Assembly (NCBI RefSeq): GCF_000020645.1
Contig: NC_011060.1
Coordinates: forward strand, 2,370,501 to 2,434,500
Reading direction: 5' to 3'
Source of the DNA: Pelodictyon phaeoclathratiforme BU-1
GTDB lineage: Bacteria > Bacteroidota > Chlorobiia > Chlorobiales > Chlorobiaceae
Length of the DNA: 64,000 nt
Below are positions 17,604-26,307 of the stretch, piece after piece. The notes under the pieces were generated by a model. The model saw nothing but the letters and a program-made list of their open reading frames with translations. It was not told where the DNA came from and searched no databases. The stretch's first letter is position 1. Each line of letters opens with the position of its first letter. The position numbers and the translations under genes were made by a program.

Positions 17604-18680
17604 TCATCGTTCATTTACCGCTTTGACAGAAACAGTCACCTTGAGAAGCATGGTAAAAAGAAGCAGACCAAAAGAGCAGACTCCAAGCGTGATGGAAAGT
17701 TCTGTTGATGTGGGAGTATAGGCTGCGATTCCACCCATTGGCGCATGAAGCAGGGCGACACTTTTTTCCATCCAGATGGCCAGCACCACTCCCGCAGCGG
17801 CGGCAGCAAGCCAATTGGTGGAACTGATCAATTTTGGTGCCAGCAATACCGCAATCGACGCTATCCCCAAAAGGAGTGAGAGGAGGAGAATGGGGGCCGC
17901 CTGACTTGTGCAGATAAAACAATTGATGCCCGAAAAAAGGAAATTGAGCGATCCTGCATAGACAAGGAACAGAACAAGCTGACTGGTTACCTCCTTTCCC
18001 GCATCAAAGGCGGCTGTTCTTTTCAGAATCAGCACAATCAGCAACAGCAGCGCTGAGCCGGCGGCAAAGGCAGAGAGAAGAAAACGGGGTGCAAGTAACG
18101 AAAGTGTGCCGGAATCAACCGGAAACGTTGATGAGGAGAGTCCCGTAACAACAGGAATGCTGATTGCAAAAGGAATGGAGAGGTAATTGAGGGATTTGAC
18201 CCAGGTCGCTGCCGGAACATCCTTTCGTTCAGCGCCAAGAGTGGCCCAACTGCTTGCAAGGTTGATGAAAAGAAAAGCATTCAACAGGAGAAAAGCCCAG
18301 GAATAGAGTGAATGCGGAGTTGCATAGCGCAACAGATCGAAGATAAGATGCGGCTTGCCCATGTCAACAAACAAAAAAAGGAGGGCGGTCGCCGCTGCTG
18401 AAACTGCAAGAAATTGGGCAATGACCGCAATTTTTCCCAGTGGCTTGTAATCATGGAGGAAAAAAGGCAGCATCACCAAAACAGAGGAGGCTGAGAGGGC
18501 CGCCATAAAGGAGTATTGCATGAAGGAGAGCCCCAAACTGGCATCCACTCCCAGCCCGGTTACAGAAAGACCGAGTCGCATCTGCTGAGCATAGGCGGAG
18601 ATGCCAAATGCAATAACCGACAGAAGGGAGATAATCCATATCCAGTAAGGTCGGTTTCCTTTCAAGGCTTTCTCAATCAT
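17604..18680 (-). CDS. dsrP: DsrP, NrfD-type membrane quinone-interacting subunit
   Basis: A 358-residue integral membrane protein with about nine to ten helices, of the NrfD/PsrC family. In the DsrMKJOP complex it pairs with the iron-sulfur protein DsrO and exchanges electrons with the quinone pool. The N terminus (KGNRPYWIWIISLLSVIAF) and GKPHLIFDLLRYATPHSLYSWA with WMEKSVALLHAPMG are recognisable. It follows dsrO by 9 bp. The 170 bp to dsrV hold nothing clear. Confidence 0.9.
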   Translation of the reverse strand: MIEKALKGNRPYWIWIISLLSVIAFGISAYAQQMRLGLSVTGLGVDASLGLSFMQYSFMAALSASSVLVMLPFFLHDYKPLGKIAVIAQFLAVSAAATALLFLFVDMGKPHLIFDLLRYATPHSLYSWAFLLLNAFLFINLASSWATLGAERKDVPAATWVKSLNYLSIPFAISIPVVTGLSSSTFPVDSGTLSLLAPRFLLSAFAAGSALLLLIVLILKRTAAFDAGKEVTSQLVLFLVYAGSLNFLFSGINCFICTSQAAPILLLSLLLGIASIAVLLAPKLISSTNWLAAAAAGVVLAIWMEKSVALLHAPMGGIAAYTPTSTELSITLGVCSFGLLLFTMLLKVTVSVKAVNER

Positions 18681-18689
18681 GGGAAGTCA

Positions 18690-19466
18690 TTAGATGATGT
18701 AAAAAACTGAAGGGAGTGTTCCCAGTTCAGGTTTTCTTTGCATGGTCTGATTGCTTGCAAGAAGCTTGCGAATCCCGGACTCGGGATCATTAAGGTCACC
18801 AAAAATCAGTGTTTTTTCAGGACACGCTTCAACACAGGCGGGCAAAGCCCCCTTCAGCAGACGTTCGGAACAGAAGTTGCACTTTTCGGCAACCCCCATC
18901 TCCCTTGTTGGATAACTCTCACTGATTGCCTTGAGGGCTGGCCTCGGTTCTCTCCAGTTAAAGCTGACAGCTCCATAGGGGCAGGATGCCATACAGGAAC
19001 GGCAACCAATACAACGGTGATAATCAAATGCGACAATACCATCATTGCGTTTGAATACTGCCTCGGTCGGACATGAACGGACACAGGGTGGCTCGGCACA
19101 ATGATTGCAAAGCGATGGAATGGTTCTGTTGCCTCTCTCTTTATCGGCAAACTCCTGGGGAGCCGTTGGAAAGAGTGTGCTGTACGGGCTTTTCTCTATC
19201 CACTTGATTTCATGCCGTGAATGGCCGAAGTCGGGGACATTATGGCTTTTGTGGCAGGCATCAACACACTTTTGACACCCTTCCCTGCATGTTCGCATAT
19301 CAATCAGCATACCCCAGCGGGTAGTGCCGGTGCTCTTCCTGTCAGAGAAAACGGACGCATCCGTCTGTTCCATCGGTATATGCAGAAAAAGACCTGAAGC
19401 AGCTCCAATGCCTGCAAGGATTCCTGCTCCGGTTTTCTTGATAAATCCTCTTCTCTCTTCGTTCAT
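18690..19466 (-). CDS. dsrO: DsrO, periplasmic ferredoxin-like subunit with Tat signal
   Basis: A 258-residue iron-sulfur protein. The N terminus has a twin-arginine motif (MNEERRGFIKKTGAGI) and a hydrophobic stretch, so it is exported folded. Four ferredoxin-type Cys clusters are visible: CREGCQKCVDACH, CNHCAEPPCVRSCP, CIGCRSCMASCP and CNFCSERLLKG-PACVEACP. It relays electrons between DsrJ and DsrP on the periplasmic side. The start at 19466 overlaps the dsrJ stop by one base (TGATG), which favours coupled translation over an upstream in-frame start. Confidence 0.95.
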   Translation of the reverse strand: MNEERRGFIKKTGAGILAGIGAASGLFLHIPMEQTDASVFSDRKSTGTTRWGMLIDMRTCREGCQKCVDACHKSHNVPDFGHSRHEIKWIEKSPYSTLFPTAPQEFADKERGNRTIPSLCNHCAEPPCVRSCPTEAVFKRNDGIVAFDYHRCIGCRSCMASCPYGAVSFNWREPRPALKAISESYPTREMGVAEKCNFCSERLLKGALPACVEACPEKTLIFGDLNDPESGIRKLLASNQTMQRKPELGTLPSVFYII

Positions 19467-19846
19467 CACGGTTTTTCTAAAGGGGATTGATGACAATTCC
19501 AGCAATTCGGCTTGGCGTCGGCATACATATGGCAGCTTATGCAAAAATATCGGTTTGTTCCATGACAGCCAAGACAGGTATCCAGACTCTTCTGAAATTT
19601 TCTGCCGTCGGGGGTAACATAAGGATGACTATCCCGAGCGCCGGTACGACGCCAATTGTCAAGAACCTGCATGTGACTGTTCCGCATATACTCCGTTGGG
19701 GCAATACAGACGGTACTGTCGATCGGGGCCGATGCAACGGCGTGCACCGAAACATTTTCCGCGTTTACGGTTGGCCGGAAAATCCAGAGTGCCGCAAGAA
19801 TGAAAAGGGCCAGCACGGCAAAAAGAACTCTCTGATCTCTATTCAT
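19466..19846 (-). CDS. dsrJ: DsrJ, triheme cytochrome c
   Basis: A 126-residue membrane-anchored periplasmic cytochrome with an N-terminal hydrophobic anchor (VLFAVLALFILAALWIF) and three heme c motifs: CLGCH, CISCH and CWNCH. Part of DsrMKJOP, where one heme is known to have unusual ligation. Three ATG codons stand in a row; the third (19846) lies six bases after a GGAGG ribosome site that is inside the end of dsrK, so I prefer it. Overlaps dsrK by 8 bp. Confidence 0.93.
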   Translation of the reverse strand: MNRDQRVLFAVLALFILAALWIFRPTVNAENVSVHAVASAPIDSTVCIAPTEYMRNSHMQVLDNWRRTGARDSHPYVTPDGRKFQKSLDTCLGCHGTNRYFCISCHMYADAKPNCWNCHQSPLEKP

Positions 19847-21491
19847 CATCATCCTCCTCCCCTTCGAAACCTGCCATAGGACTCTCCCTCAGGTCACTGC
19901 TTCTCTTTTTCTCCCCTTCCATGACAAGGGCGTTGCCTACCAGTTCGTGAAGACCATATACCGAAACTCCGGGGTTCCAGTATTTCATCAGTGTGGGAAG
20001 GCTGGCCCGGTCAATGGCACAGATGGTAACCAGGGTGTTTACATTATATTTTTCCTTGACCTGTTTGACTGCGCTCGCTCTTGGAAAACCTCCCCGCATC
20101 CTGATATCCATGAACTCTTCTGCATTCAGGCCACTTCCGGAACCACAACAGAAGGTCTGTTCCCTGATGGTATTTTCAGCCATTTCATGAAAAGTATTGC
20201 AGACGTTCCGCAGAACAGAGCGAGGCTCTTCAAACATACCCATGCCTCTTGCGACATTGCAGGAATCATGAAAGGTTGTGCGAAGATGATCGTTACGTTT
20301 CGGATCGAGCTTGAGTTTTTTATGATGAATCAAGTCAGCGGTAAACTCAGCAATATGCACCATTTTGGTCGCTGCAGCATTATGGAATTTTGTACCGGTG
20401 ATTGGCGAAACCGGCACCTGGAGAAAATCTGCCGGACCGTTCATGGTACCCATATATTGATGCACCACACGCCACATGTGACCGCATTCACCCCCAAGAA
20501 TCCATTTAACACCAAGTCGCTTCGCCTCATGGTACATTTTTGCGTTCAGCTTTTTCATCATCTCGTTGGAGGCAAACATGCCGAAATTACCTCCCTCCGA
20601 TGCGTAGGTGCTGATGGTATAGTCGAGCCCGATGTGATGAAAAAGAAGCAGGTAACCCATCATGGTATAGACGCCGGGATCGCCGAAAACATCGCCGGAT
20701 GGTGTTACAAAGAGGACTTCTGCACCCTTGCGATTAAAGGTGGGGTTTACTTTAACACCCGTGAGATCCTCGATATCTTCGACGAGAGACTTGATATTCT
20801 GCACGAAGGTGTGCGGTTCAATGCCGAGATGGTTCCCTGTGCGATTGCAATTGGAAACGGGAGCAAGAAGCCAGTTGTTGTTGACGCCGATCAGGTTCAG
20901 AAGTTCACGGCCCATCATCGTGATTTCGGCTGTATCAATGCCCATGGGGCAAAAAACAGAACAACGGCGGCACTCGGTACACTGATTGAAATACATGTGC
21001 CACTCTTTGATCACCTCAACCGTAAGCTTTCTTGATCCGGAAAAACCTTTCAGGATTTTCTCGGCCAGCGGAAAATCGTTACGATAGACCGAACGAATAA
21101 GCTCAGCCCTTAAAACCGGCATGTTTTTGGGATCTCCGGTACCAAGAAAAAAATGGCACTTGTCGGCACAGGCCCCGCAACGCACACAGGTGTCAAGAAA
21201 TAGCTTGAAGGAGCGGAAGCGCTTCAGACGGCTTTTCAGCCCATCCCTGACGGTCTTCTCCCATCCTATGGGCAATTTCCAGTCTTCGTCTGTTGCCGCC
21301 CATTTGCGCGGATTTGCAAAACCGAGATCTTCGAGTATCTCCGGCTTGGCAGCAAAGCACCAGTTCCCGTCACGGAACTCAACGGGCAAATCCCACCACT
21401 CCTTGCCGGAATAGTCCTCCTTGAGAAGGGCTGGTTTTTTCTTTTCAAACTCCTGCTTGAGTTCGGACTGTTTTGTGACGTATTTAGACAT
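19839..21491 (-). CDS. dsrK: DsrK, HdrD-like iron-sulfur catalytic subunit
   Basis: A 550-residue cytoplasmic protein resembling heterodisulfide reductase HdrD. It has two ferredoxin-type clusters (CVRCGACADKCH and CTECRRCSVFCP) and CCG-type Cys segments further on (GGECGH..., SCNVARGMGMFEEPR, FCCGSGSG), which hold the noncubane cluster that handles disulfides. It is thought to act on the DsrC trisulfide or disulfide and to pass electrons to DsrM. The acidic C terminus ends EGEEDDDE. It starts 2 bp after the dsrM stop. Confidence 0.95.
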   Translation of the reverse strand: MSKYVTKQSELKQEFEKKKPALLKEDYSGKEWWDLPVEFRDGNWCFAAKPEILEDLGFANPRKWAATDEDWKLPIGWEKTVRDGLKSRLKRFRSFKLFLDTCVRCGACADKCHFFLGTGDPKNMPVLRAELIRSVYRNDFPLAEKILKGFSGSRKLTVEVIKEWHMYFNQCTECRRCSVFCPMGIDTAEITMMGRELLNLIGVNNNWLLAPVSNCNRTGNHLGIEPHTFVQNIKSLVEDIEDLTGVKVNPTFNRKGAEVLFVTPSGDVFGDPGVYTMMGYLLLFHHIGLDYTISTYASEGGNFGMFASNEMMKKLNAKMYHEAKRLGVKWILGGECGHMWRVVHQYMGTMNGPADFLQVPVSPITGTKFHNAAATKMVHIAEFTADLIHHKKLKLDPKRNDHLRTTFHDSCNVARGMGMFEEPRSVLRNVCNTFHEMAENTIREQTFCCGSGSGLNAEEFMDIRMRGGFPRASAVKQVKEKYNVNTLVTICAIDRASLPTLMKYWNPGVSVYGLHELVGNALVMEGEKKRSSDLRESPMAGFEGEEDDDE

Positions 21492-21493
21492 AG

Positions 21494-22489
21494 TTATTGC
21501 TTTTCAACCGGTAGACCCGCTTTTTTCATTTTGTCCCGGAACTCATCCTCATACTCGGAATAGCTCCTGAATTTAATGTCAGGATTCCATGGATTGATGT
21601 GCCTTTTCTCCCTGCTGTTGTTACAGAGGTTGCGTGTCGGGCTTAAAAAGATTCCTCCCATATGCATGAGCTTGCTGAACGGAAAATAGATCGCCAGCAT
21701 ACACACCAGAAAAAGGTGCACTGAAAAGAGCATCCCGGTTTCACCAGGAAGAGTAAAATCAAAATCCATGAGCAACAACATCTGATCCTTTACCGGCATC
21801 ACGTTAATTTTGGTAACATAGCGCATGAGCATCCCTGCAAGCGCAATGGCCATGATCAAAAAGAGCGGGAAAAAATCAGTCGGCAGCGAAATCAGACGCA
21901 GCTTGGCATCGCTCAACCTGCGGAAAACAAGAAACGTGATGGCGGCAAGAACAAGTGCATCAGTGAGATAAAATGCCGGAAGCGTAATATCGAAGAATCG
22001 ATCAGCATTTTCAAGAACATCAGCAAACCCCGGAATGGTAGCAAAAAAGAACTTGGTATGCCGCAGAACAATAACCAGCAGCGACCAGTGAAACAACAGG
22101 CCTCCAAGCCATAACCATTTGGTTGAACCATAGGCAAGTTTCGGTCCTGCGTGCAGTTCTGCTTTCGTGTTCCTGAAAAGGGAGCGAAAAAGCAGCACTT
22201 CACCCAATACCCTGACAACTACCTGCCAAAGGTGTGACGGACTTTCAAATTTCTCCTGCCTGATCCAGTCAAGGGATTTTTCCTGTCCGCAGGTTGTGGG
22301 AATACGAAAAGGAACAGGCCTTATAAACCAGTTAACCAGGCGCAGAAGGAAACCGCCGATCAGTATCGTCAGAGAGGCAAGAGGAATGACAACAGCGAAA
22401 AGATATGCCTGTCCTAAATATTTGATACCGACATAGGGAATGAGGCAAAGAACGCCGACCATGACGAGGGGCATAATTACTTTTTTCAT
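21494..22489 (-). CDS. dsrM: DsrM, cytochrome b-type membrane subunit
   Basis: A 331-residue NarI/HdrE-like membrane protein with five or six helices that should bind heme b and meet quinone. Histidines suited to heme ligation are seen in LLFHWSLLVIVLRHTKFFF and in the helix around LFSVHLFLVCMLAIYFPFSK followed by LMHMGG. It is the partner of DsrK. Its ATG overlaps the dsrT stop by four bases (ATGA). Confidence 0.93.
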   Translation of the reverse strand: MKKVIMPLVMVGVLCLIPYVGIKYLGQAYLFAVVIPLASLTILIGGFLLRLVNWFIRPVPFRIPTTCGQEKSLDWIRQEKFESPSHLWQVVVRVLGEVLLFRSLFRNTKAELHAGPKLAYGSTKWLWLGGLLFHWSLLVIVLRHTKFFFATIPGFADVLENADRFFDITLPAFYLTDALVLAAITFLVFRRLSDAKLRLISLPTDFFPLFLIMAIALAGMLMRYVTKINVMPVKDQMLLLMDFDFTLPGETGMLFSVHLFLVCMLAIYFPFSKLMHMGGIFLSPTRNLCNNSREKRHINPWNPDIKFRSYSEYEDEFRDKMKKAGLPVEKQ

Positions 22490-22956
22490 CCTTCAGCCCT
22501 CCGTAACTGCATAAAATGGTGACGTTTGTTCTCATCGACCTTAAGCTGTGCAATTTTTTCACGATGCATCATATAACAGTCAAATGCCTGAAGGGTGATC
22601 TCTTCAAGGCGGCACTGCAATGCATCCAGCTCACCCTGTTTCAACGATTTTTTCTGACCTCCTCTCACAGAGATCTCCTGAATCATTCTTTTCAGTTCAA
22701 AAAAAAGCGACAACGACCTTGAAGGCGGCAAATCCTGAACGGCAAGAATCCTTGAAACCTGTACCAGAGCTTCCGTGAGGAGCTCGCTGTTTTTTTCACA
22801 ATGATCGAGAACCATCTCAAGAGCTTCCGAAAAAGCCTCCGCAACGGGTGAATGCGGAGCCATTTTTCCGGAAAATAACAGCAACTCACGCTTCACCCAG
22901 CCGTCAAGAATCTCCTTCCTGTTTTCCTGAAGCAGTTTAGCCCATTCTATAGTCAT
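22486..22956 (-). CDS. dsrT: DsrT, RsbRD N-terminal-like protein
   Basis: A 156-residue soluble helical protein. The start (IEWAKLLQENRKEILDGWVKR) resembles the RsbR/RsbRD N-terminal sensor domain, a globin-like helical domain found in stress-signalling proteins. In green sulfur bacteria the gene between dsrH and dsrM is called dsrT; its role is not known to me. Coupling to dsrM by a 4-bp overlap suggests the two are made together. Confidence 0.8.
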   Translation of the reverse strand: MTIEWAKLLQENRKEILDGWVKRELLLFSGKMAPHSPVAEAFSEALEMVLDHCEKNSELLTEALVQVSRILAVQDLPPSRSLSLFFELKRMIQEISVRGGQKKSLKQGELDALQCRLEEITLQAFDCYMMHREKIAQLKVDENKRHHFMQLRRAEG

Positions 22957-23000
22957 AAGGCACGGTAATAACGGTTTTCAAAGCTTGCCATACCCGCTTG

Positions 23001-23294
23001 TCAGAGCCAGTTGTTTACCTGGTGTTCCTCAACCAGTCCAACAAAACCCTCATAATCGATTAAGCCAATCCCACTGATAACATCCTCAATACCCCTTGCA
23101 CTCAGGTCTGGCTGAAGGGCAAAGAGTGGATTATTTTTCTGAATCGTTTCAATCATCGGAGAAAACCTGTTGCCTGCCTGAACGGCATAAACAGCATCCT
23201 CAATGAAAAGAACAGGATCACCCGGCGCAAGAAACCTGAAGCAGGTCTCCATCGTGCAGGTTTCAAAAGGAGATTTGTTAATGGTATGTAGCAT
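23001..23294 (-). CDS. dsrH: DsrH, sulfurtransferase complex subunit
   Basis: A 97-residue TusB/DsrH family protein (MLHTINKSPFETCTMETCFRFL, then PGDPVLFIEDAVYAVQAG). It forms the alpha2beta2gamma2 DsrEFH complex that passes protein-bound sulfur toward DsrC. It lies 35 bp after dsrF. Confidence 0.93.
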   Translation of the reverse strand: MLHTINKSPFETCTMETCFRFLAPGDPVLFIEDAVYAVQAGNRFSPMIETIQKNNPLFALQPDLSARGIEDVISGIGLIDYEGFVGLVEEHQVNNWL

Positions 23295-23329
23295 AGTAAC
23301 GGATAATGTTTTATAAGTTCAGGGAGTGT

Positions 23330-23719
23330 TCAGTGATGAATAATGACATCCTGTTCTTTCATCAACATGCCGATCTCTTCAGCATTCATCACCTCGACAT
23401 CAACAAGCAGGTCATCTTCACTCAGTCCCCTCTCTTCAAGTGAGTGCTGATCGACATAGAGTTTTTCTACATCATATCCATCAAGAGCCATGAAGGTGCG
23501 CGAAAAACCCTTGATACCGATAGCCGTTGTATCCTGACCTTTTTTAAGGGCATAGACCCCGTCACCAATGAAGACAACCGAGAGGTCTTGCTCATAGGCG
23601 GCCATGATCAGAATCATCTCCAGTCCCTCATACGTATAGATCGTGCCATGTGGCGCATGACGCAACACATGCATGATTTTTTTTACATTCTCGTTTCCCT
23701 CTAATTCCATGCTTCCCAT
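23330..23719 (-). CDS. dsrF: DsrF, sulfurtransferase complex subunit
   Basis: A 129-residue TusC/DsrF family protein; core motifs are MHVLRHAPHGTIYTYEGLEMIL and VVFIGDGVYALKKGQDTT. I prefer the ATG at 23719 (MGSMELEG), which has GGAG nine bases upstream, over an in-frame TTG at 23734 that would overlap dsrE. Middle subunit of DsrEFH. Confidence 0.92.
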   Translation of the reverse strand: MGSMELEGNENVKKIMHVLRHAPHGTIYTYEGLEMILIMAAYEQDLSVVFIGDGVYALKKGQDTTAIGIKGFSRTFMALDGYDVEKLYVDQHSLEERGLSEDDLLVDVEVMNAEEIGMLMKEQDVIIHH

Positions 23720-23723
23720 AATT

Positions 23724-24083
23724 TTAGTCTCCAAAGGTTACCAGGCGGTCGTTACGGATGGCAATGTCGGTGAGCGTTCCAAGTCCGGTAATTAATCCTC
23801 CCTTAATGAGAAGATCATCATTTATTCCCCGACGTTTTGATGCCGCTATACAGGCAAGGATCTCGACGCCATGCTCCAGGCTTAATGCACTCCAGCGGGC
23901 GGCAATATTACGGTCATCCTGGGGTGGATCCATAAGCTTCGTAACATTGGTGACCCCATCATTGTAGAGAAATACAGCATCAACTGTATGTCCTTTTTTT
24001 ATGGCTGCAGCGGCAAACTTGTACGCTGTATCTGATGCCTGATGGTTGTATGGCCCTTCTTTGAGCAGGATTCCTATTTTCAC
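23724..24083 (-). CDS. dsrE: DsrE, sulfur-binding subunit of DsrEFH
   Basis: A 119-residue DsrE/TusD family protein. The sulfur-binding Cys is in LEHGVEILACIAASKRRG (about residue 78), at the family position. It receives persulfide sulfur from TusA or rhodanese-type donors and hands it to DsrC. The conserved KEGPYNHQASDTAYKFA segment is near the N terminus. The gene follows dsrU by 47 bp. Confidence 0.95.
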   Translation of the reverse strand: MKIGILLKEGPYNHQASDTAYKFAAAAIKKGHTVDAVFLYNDGVTNVTKLMDPPQDDRNIAARWSALSLEHGVEILACIAASKRRGINDDLLIKGGLITGLGTLTDIAIRNDRLVTFGD

Positions 24084-24130
24084 CCTATCTCCTTTCTTTT
24101 TTTAATGTTATAAACAAGTAACGACGCTGG

Positions 24131-24508
24131 TCACACAACCTGTTTCTCCGCCATGTCCTGCTTCAGGGCTTCATACAAAGGAGCCCAGGTAGCGGAGCTG
24201 GCAGCAAAAGGTTTCTCGATATACTGCGACAGATAGAGCGCATCGGCAGCGGCCTGCAGATTACCCTCTTTCAGGGCTGCCAATGCCTTTCTGCCGGCAA
24301 CAGCAGTATCGTTTCCTGTCAGCAGAACCTGTTGCCAGTAATTCACAGCCTCATCGCGGTAAACAAAATTCCGGGGAAGAGCCTGGGCCTGTTTGAGAGT
24401 TGAAACCTCAATATTGTTTGGTCCAAACGTAACAGGCCACCCCTTCTCTGCCCAACTTCCGGAGTATGCAATTGCTTCCTGCACCTGATGGATTAAATCA
24501 TCGTACAT
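24131..24508 (-). CDS. dsrU: DsrU, small protein of unknown function in the dsr cluster
   Basis: A 125-residue soluble, helical protein lying between dsrL and dsrE, the place of dsrU in green sulfur bacteria. I see no catalytic motif. The start at 24508 (MYDDLIHQVQEAI) has a strong AAGGAGG ribosome site ten bases upstream; the open frame above it lies in the end of dsrL. Its conserved location suggests a supporting role in sulfur oxidation; function unknown. Confidence 0.8.
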   Translation of the reverse strand: MYDDLIHQVQEAIAYSGSWAEKGWPVTFGPNNIEVSTLKQAQALPRNFVYRDEAVNYWQQVLLTGNDTAVAGRKALAALKEGNLQAAADALYLSQYIEKPFAASSATWAPLYEALKQDMAEKQVV

Positions 24509-24555
24509 AACGTTGTTGCCTCCTTGATTTTCATGATTGTCTCTCACAAAAAGAG

Positions 24556-26292
24556 TCAAAGACCTTCTCCCATTCCCATCTGAATGTAACCGGAGGGACA
24601 CACCAGTGCACAGATATGGCACCCGACACATTTTGAATAATTGGTATAGACCACCTCGCCAACAGGGTTATCCCTGAAACGGGTGACCGCCTCCTGGGGA
24701 CAGAAAGAGAGACACTGTTTACAGTCAAAACAGAGTCCACAACTCATGCAACGCGCAGATTCCTGCTCGGCCTGCTCCTTTGTCAAAGCCTGAAGCAGCT
24801 CATCATGGTTGCCAACGACCTCTTCAAGTTCAACACTCTCTCTTTTGAGTTGATCAGAATGTTCAAAGTAAAGAATATCCTGTTTCTGTACCTTTGTCAC
24901 CTCCTGATACCCCTGGTCGGAAAGCGCTTCACCTTTCAGGAAGGCATCAATCGAATTTGCAGCCTTGCGCCCATGACCGACCGCCGTCGTAATCAAATCA
25001 ACGCGTATGGCATCGCCTCCACCAAAAACTTTTTCCTTTCCGGAAAGACGAAAATAACGATCAACCTTGAGCCAGGGACGGCCCTCTGTAACGCTTTCAA
25101 AACCTCGCATATCGGTTGTCTGTCCAATTGCAGCAACAACCATATCGGCCTCAAGCTGGAAGCTCTCTTCGGTATTGCGATAACGGAAAAAAGGTATCGG
25201 TGAATTCCATCCCTCCTCCCCTTTTACCTTTTTGATCATTCTGGAGCAAAACAACCCGCTCACGGCGTTGTCGGCAACAAGAACTTCGAGTGCGCCTGTT
25301 GTATAGTGAATTTGGGCGCCTTCCCTCACGGCATCATCAAACTCATCTGAAAAACAGGCCATCTCCTCCCTTGGCACTCCTGAAATCACAATGGCTTCCG
25401 AACCAAGACGGAGGGCCAGGCGGGCCACATCCATGGCTACGTTACCGTCACCGATAACAACCACCTTTTTACCAATTGAGATTGCATCTCCCTCGACCTC
25501 ATATTTGGTCAGAAAGTCAATAGCGTTTGTCGCTCCCGCAGTATCGGCAAATCCTGGTATCGGCAATCCACGACCGACCTGGGCGCCAACTCCCATGAAA
25601 ACGGCATCGTACTCTTTTTCCAGCTCCTCAAAAGAGATATCTCTTCCGACGCGAACCCCCATTTTTGTTTCGACACCAAGCTTTATGATGCGCTGTATCT
25701 CGGTTTCAAGAACTTTCCTGTCGACGCGATAGCCCATAATACCGTAGAGAACCATGCCACCAAGTTTTTCATTAGCATCGTAAATCGTTACGGCATGACC
25801 TTTTCGACGCAACTGATAGGCTGCGGAAAGCCCTGCAGGACCACCTCCGATAACCGCAACCCGTTTGCCGGTGTCGGACCCTGGAGCGGGAAGTTCAAGA
25901 CCCGTTTCAATACCATAATTACCAATTGCCTGCTCAACAGCATTGATTCCAACACTTTCATCATGGTACTGACGATTACAGGCGCTTTCACAGGGATGCG
26001 GGCATATCCGGCCCATAACAGCAGGGAATGGATTGGCCTGAACCAACAGTTCCCATGCCGCTTTCCACGCATCATCAGATTTGTCAACACCCTTAAGCAG
26101 ACGGTGATAGCCACGGATATCCTCTCCTGCCGGGCATTCAGCCGTGCATGGAGGAAGTTGCCGGACATACACAGGGCATTTATGACTATGATCTCCAAAA
26201 GCGACAATCTTGTCAACTCCCGTCAGTTCACTGAACGCAGGAAATTGGTAATTTATCGCAAAATCAAGATATGGATTTGATTCTACCTTCAT
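24556..26292 (-). CDS. dsrL: DsrL, NAD(P)H:acceptor oxidoreductase partner of DsrAB
   Basis: A 578-residue iron-sulfur flavoprotein related to the small subunit of glutamate synthase. N-terminal Cys motif (PPCTAECPAGEDI), FAD-binding GGGPAGLSAAYQL (about residues 150-162), second dinucleotide site VIGDGNVAMDVARLA, and a C-terminal ferredoxin domain with CMSCGLCFDCKQCLSFCP and CVGCHICALVCPSGYI. It couples sulfite reductase operating in the oxidative direction to NAD(P)+. Starts 15 bp after dsrB. Marks this dsr set as sulfur-oxidising rather than sulfate-reducing. Confidence 0.95.
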   Translation of the reverse strand: MKVESNPYLDFAINYQFPAFSELTGVDKIVAFGDHSHKCPVYVRQLPPCTAECPAGEDIRGYHRLLKGVDKSDDAWKAAWELLVQANPFPAVMGRICPHPCESACNRQYHDESVGINAVEQAIGNYGIETGLELPAPGSDTGKRVAVIGGGPAGLSAAYQLRRKGHAVTIYDANEKLGGMVLYGIMGYRVDRKVLETEIQRIIKLGVETKMGVRVGRDISFEELEKEYDAVFMGVGAQVGRGLPIPGFADTAGATNAIDFLTKYEVEGDAISIGKKVVVIGDGNVAMDVARLALRLGSEAIVISGVPREEMACFSDEFDDAVREGAQIHYTTGALEVLVADNAVSGLFCSRMIKKVKGEEGWNSPIPFFRYRNTEESFQLEADMVVAAIGQTTDMRGFESVTEGRPWLKVDRYFRLSGKEKVFGGGDAIRVDLITTAVGHGRKAANSIDAFLKGEALSDQGYQEVTKVQKQDILYFEHSDQLKRESVELEEVVGNHDELLQALTKEQAEQESARCMSCGLCFDCKQCLSFCPQEAVTRFRDNPVGEVVYTNYSKCVGCHICALVCPSGYIQMGMGEGL

Positions 26293-26307
26293 GAATTTCT
26301 CCTTTAT

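Noticed and set aside
19947..21035. A long plus-strand frame (362 codons) across dsrK
   Set aside because: Antisense shadow of a well-recognised gene; no domain in its translation.
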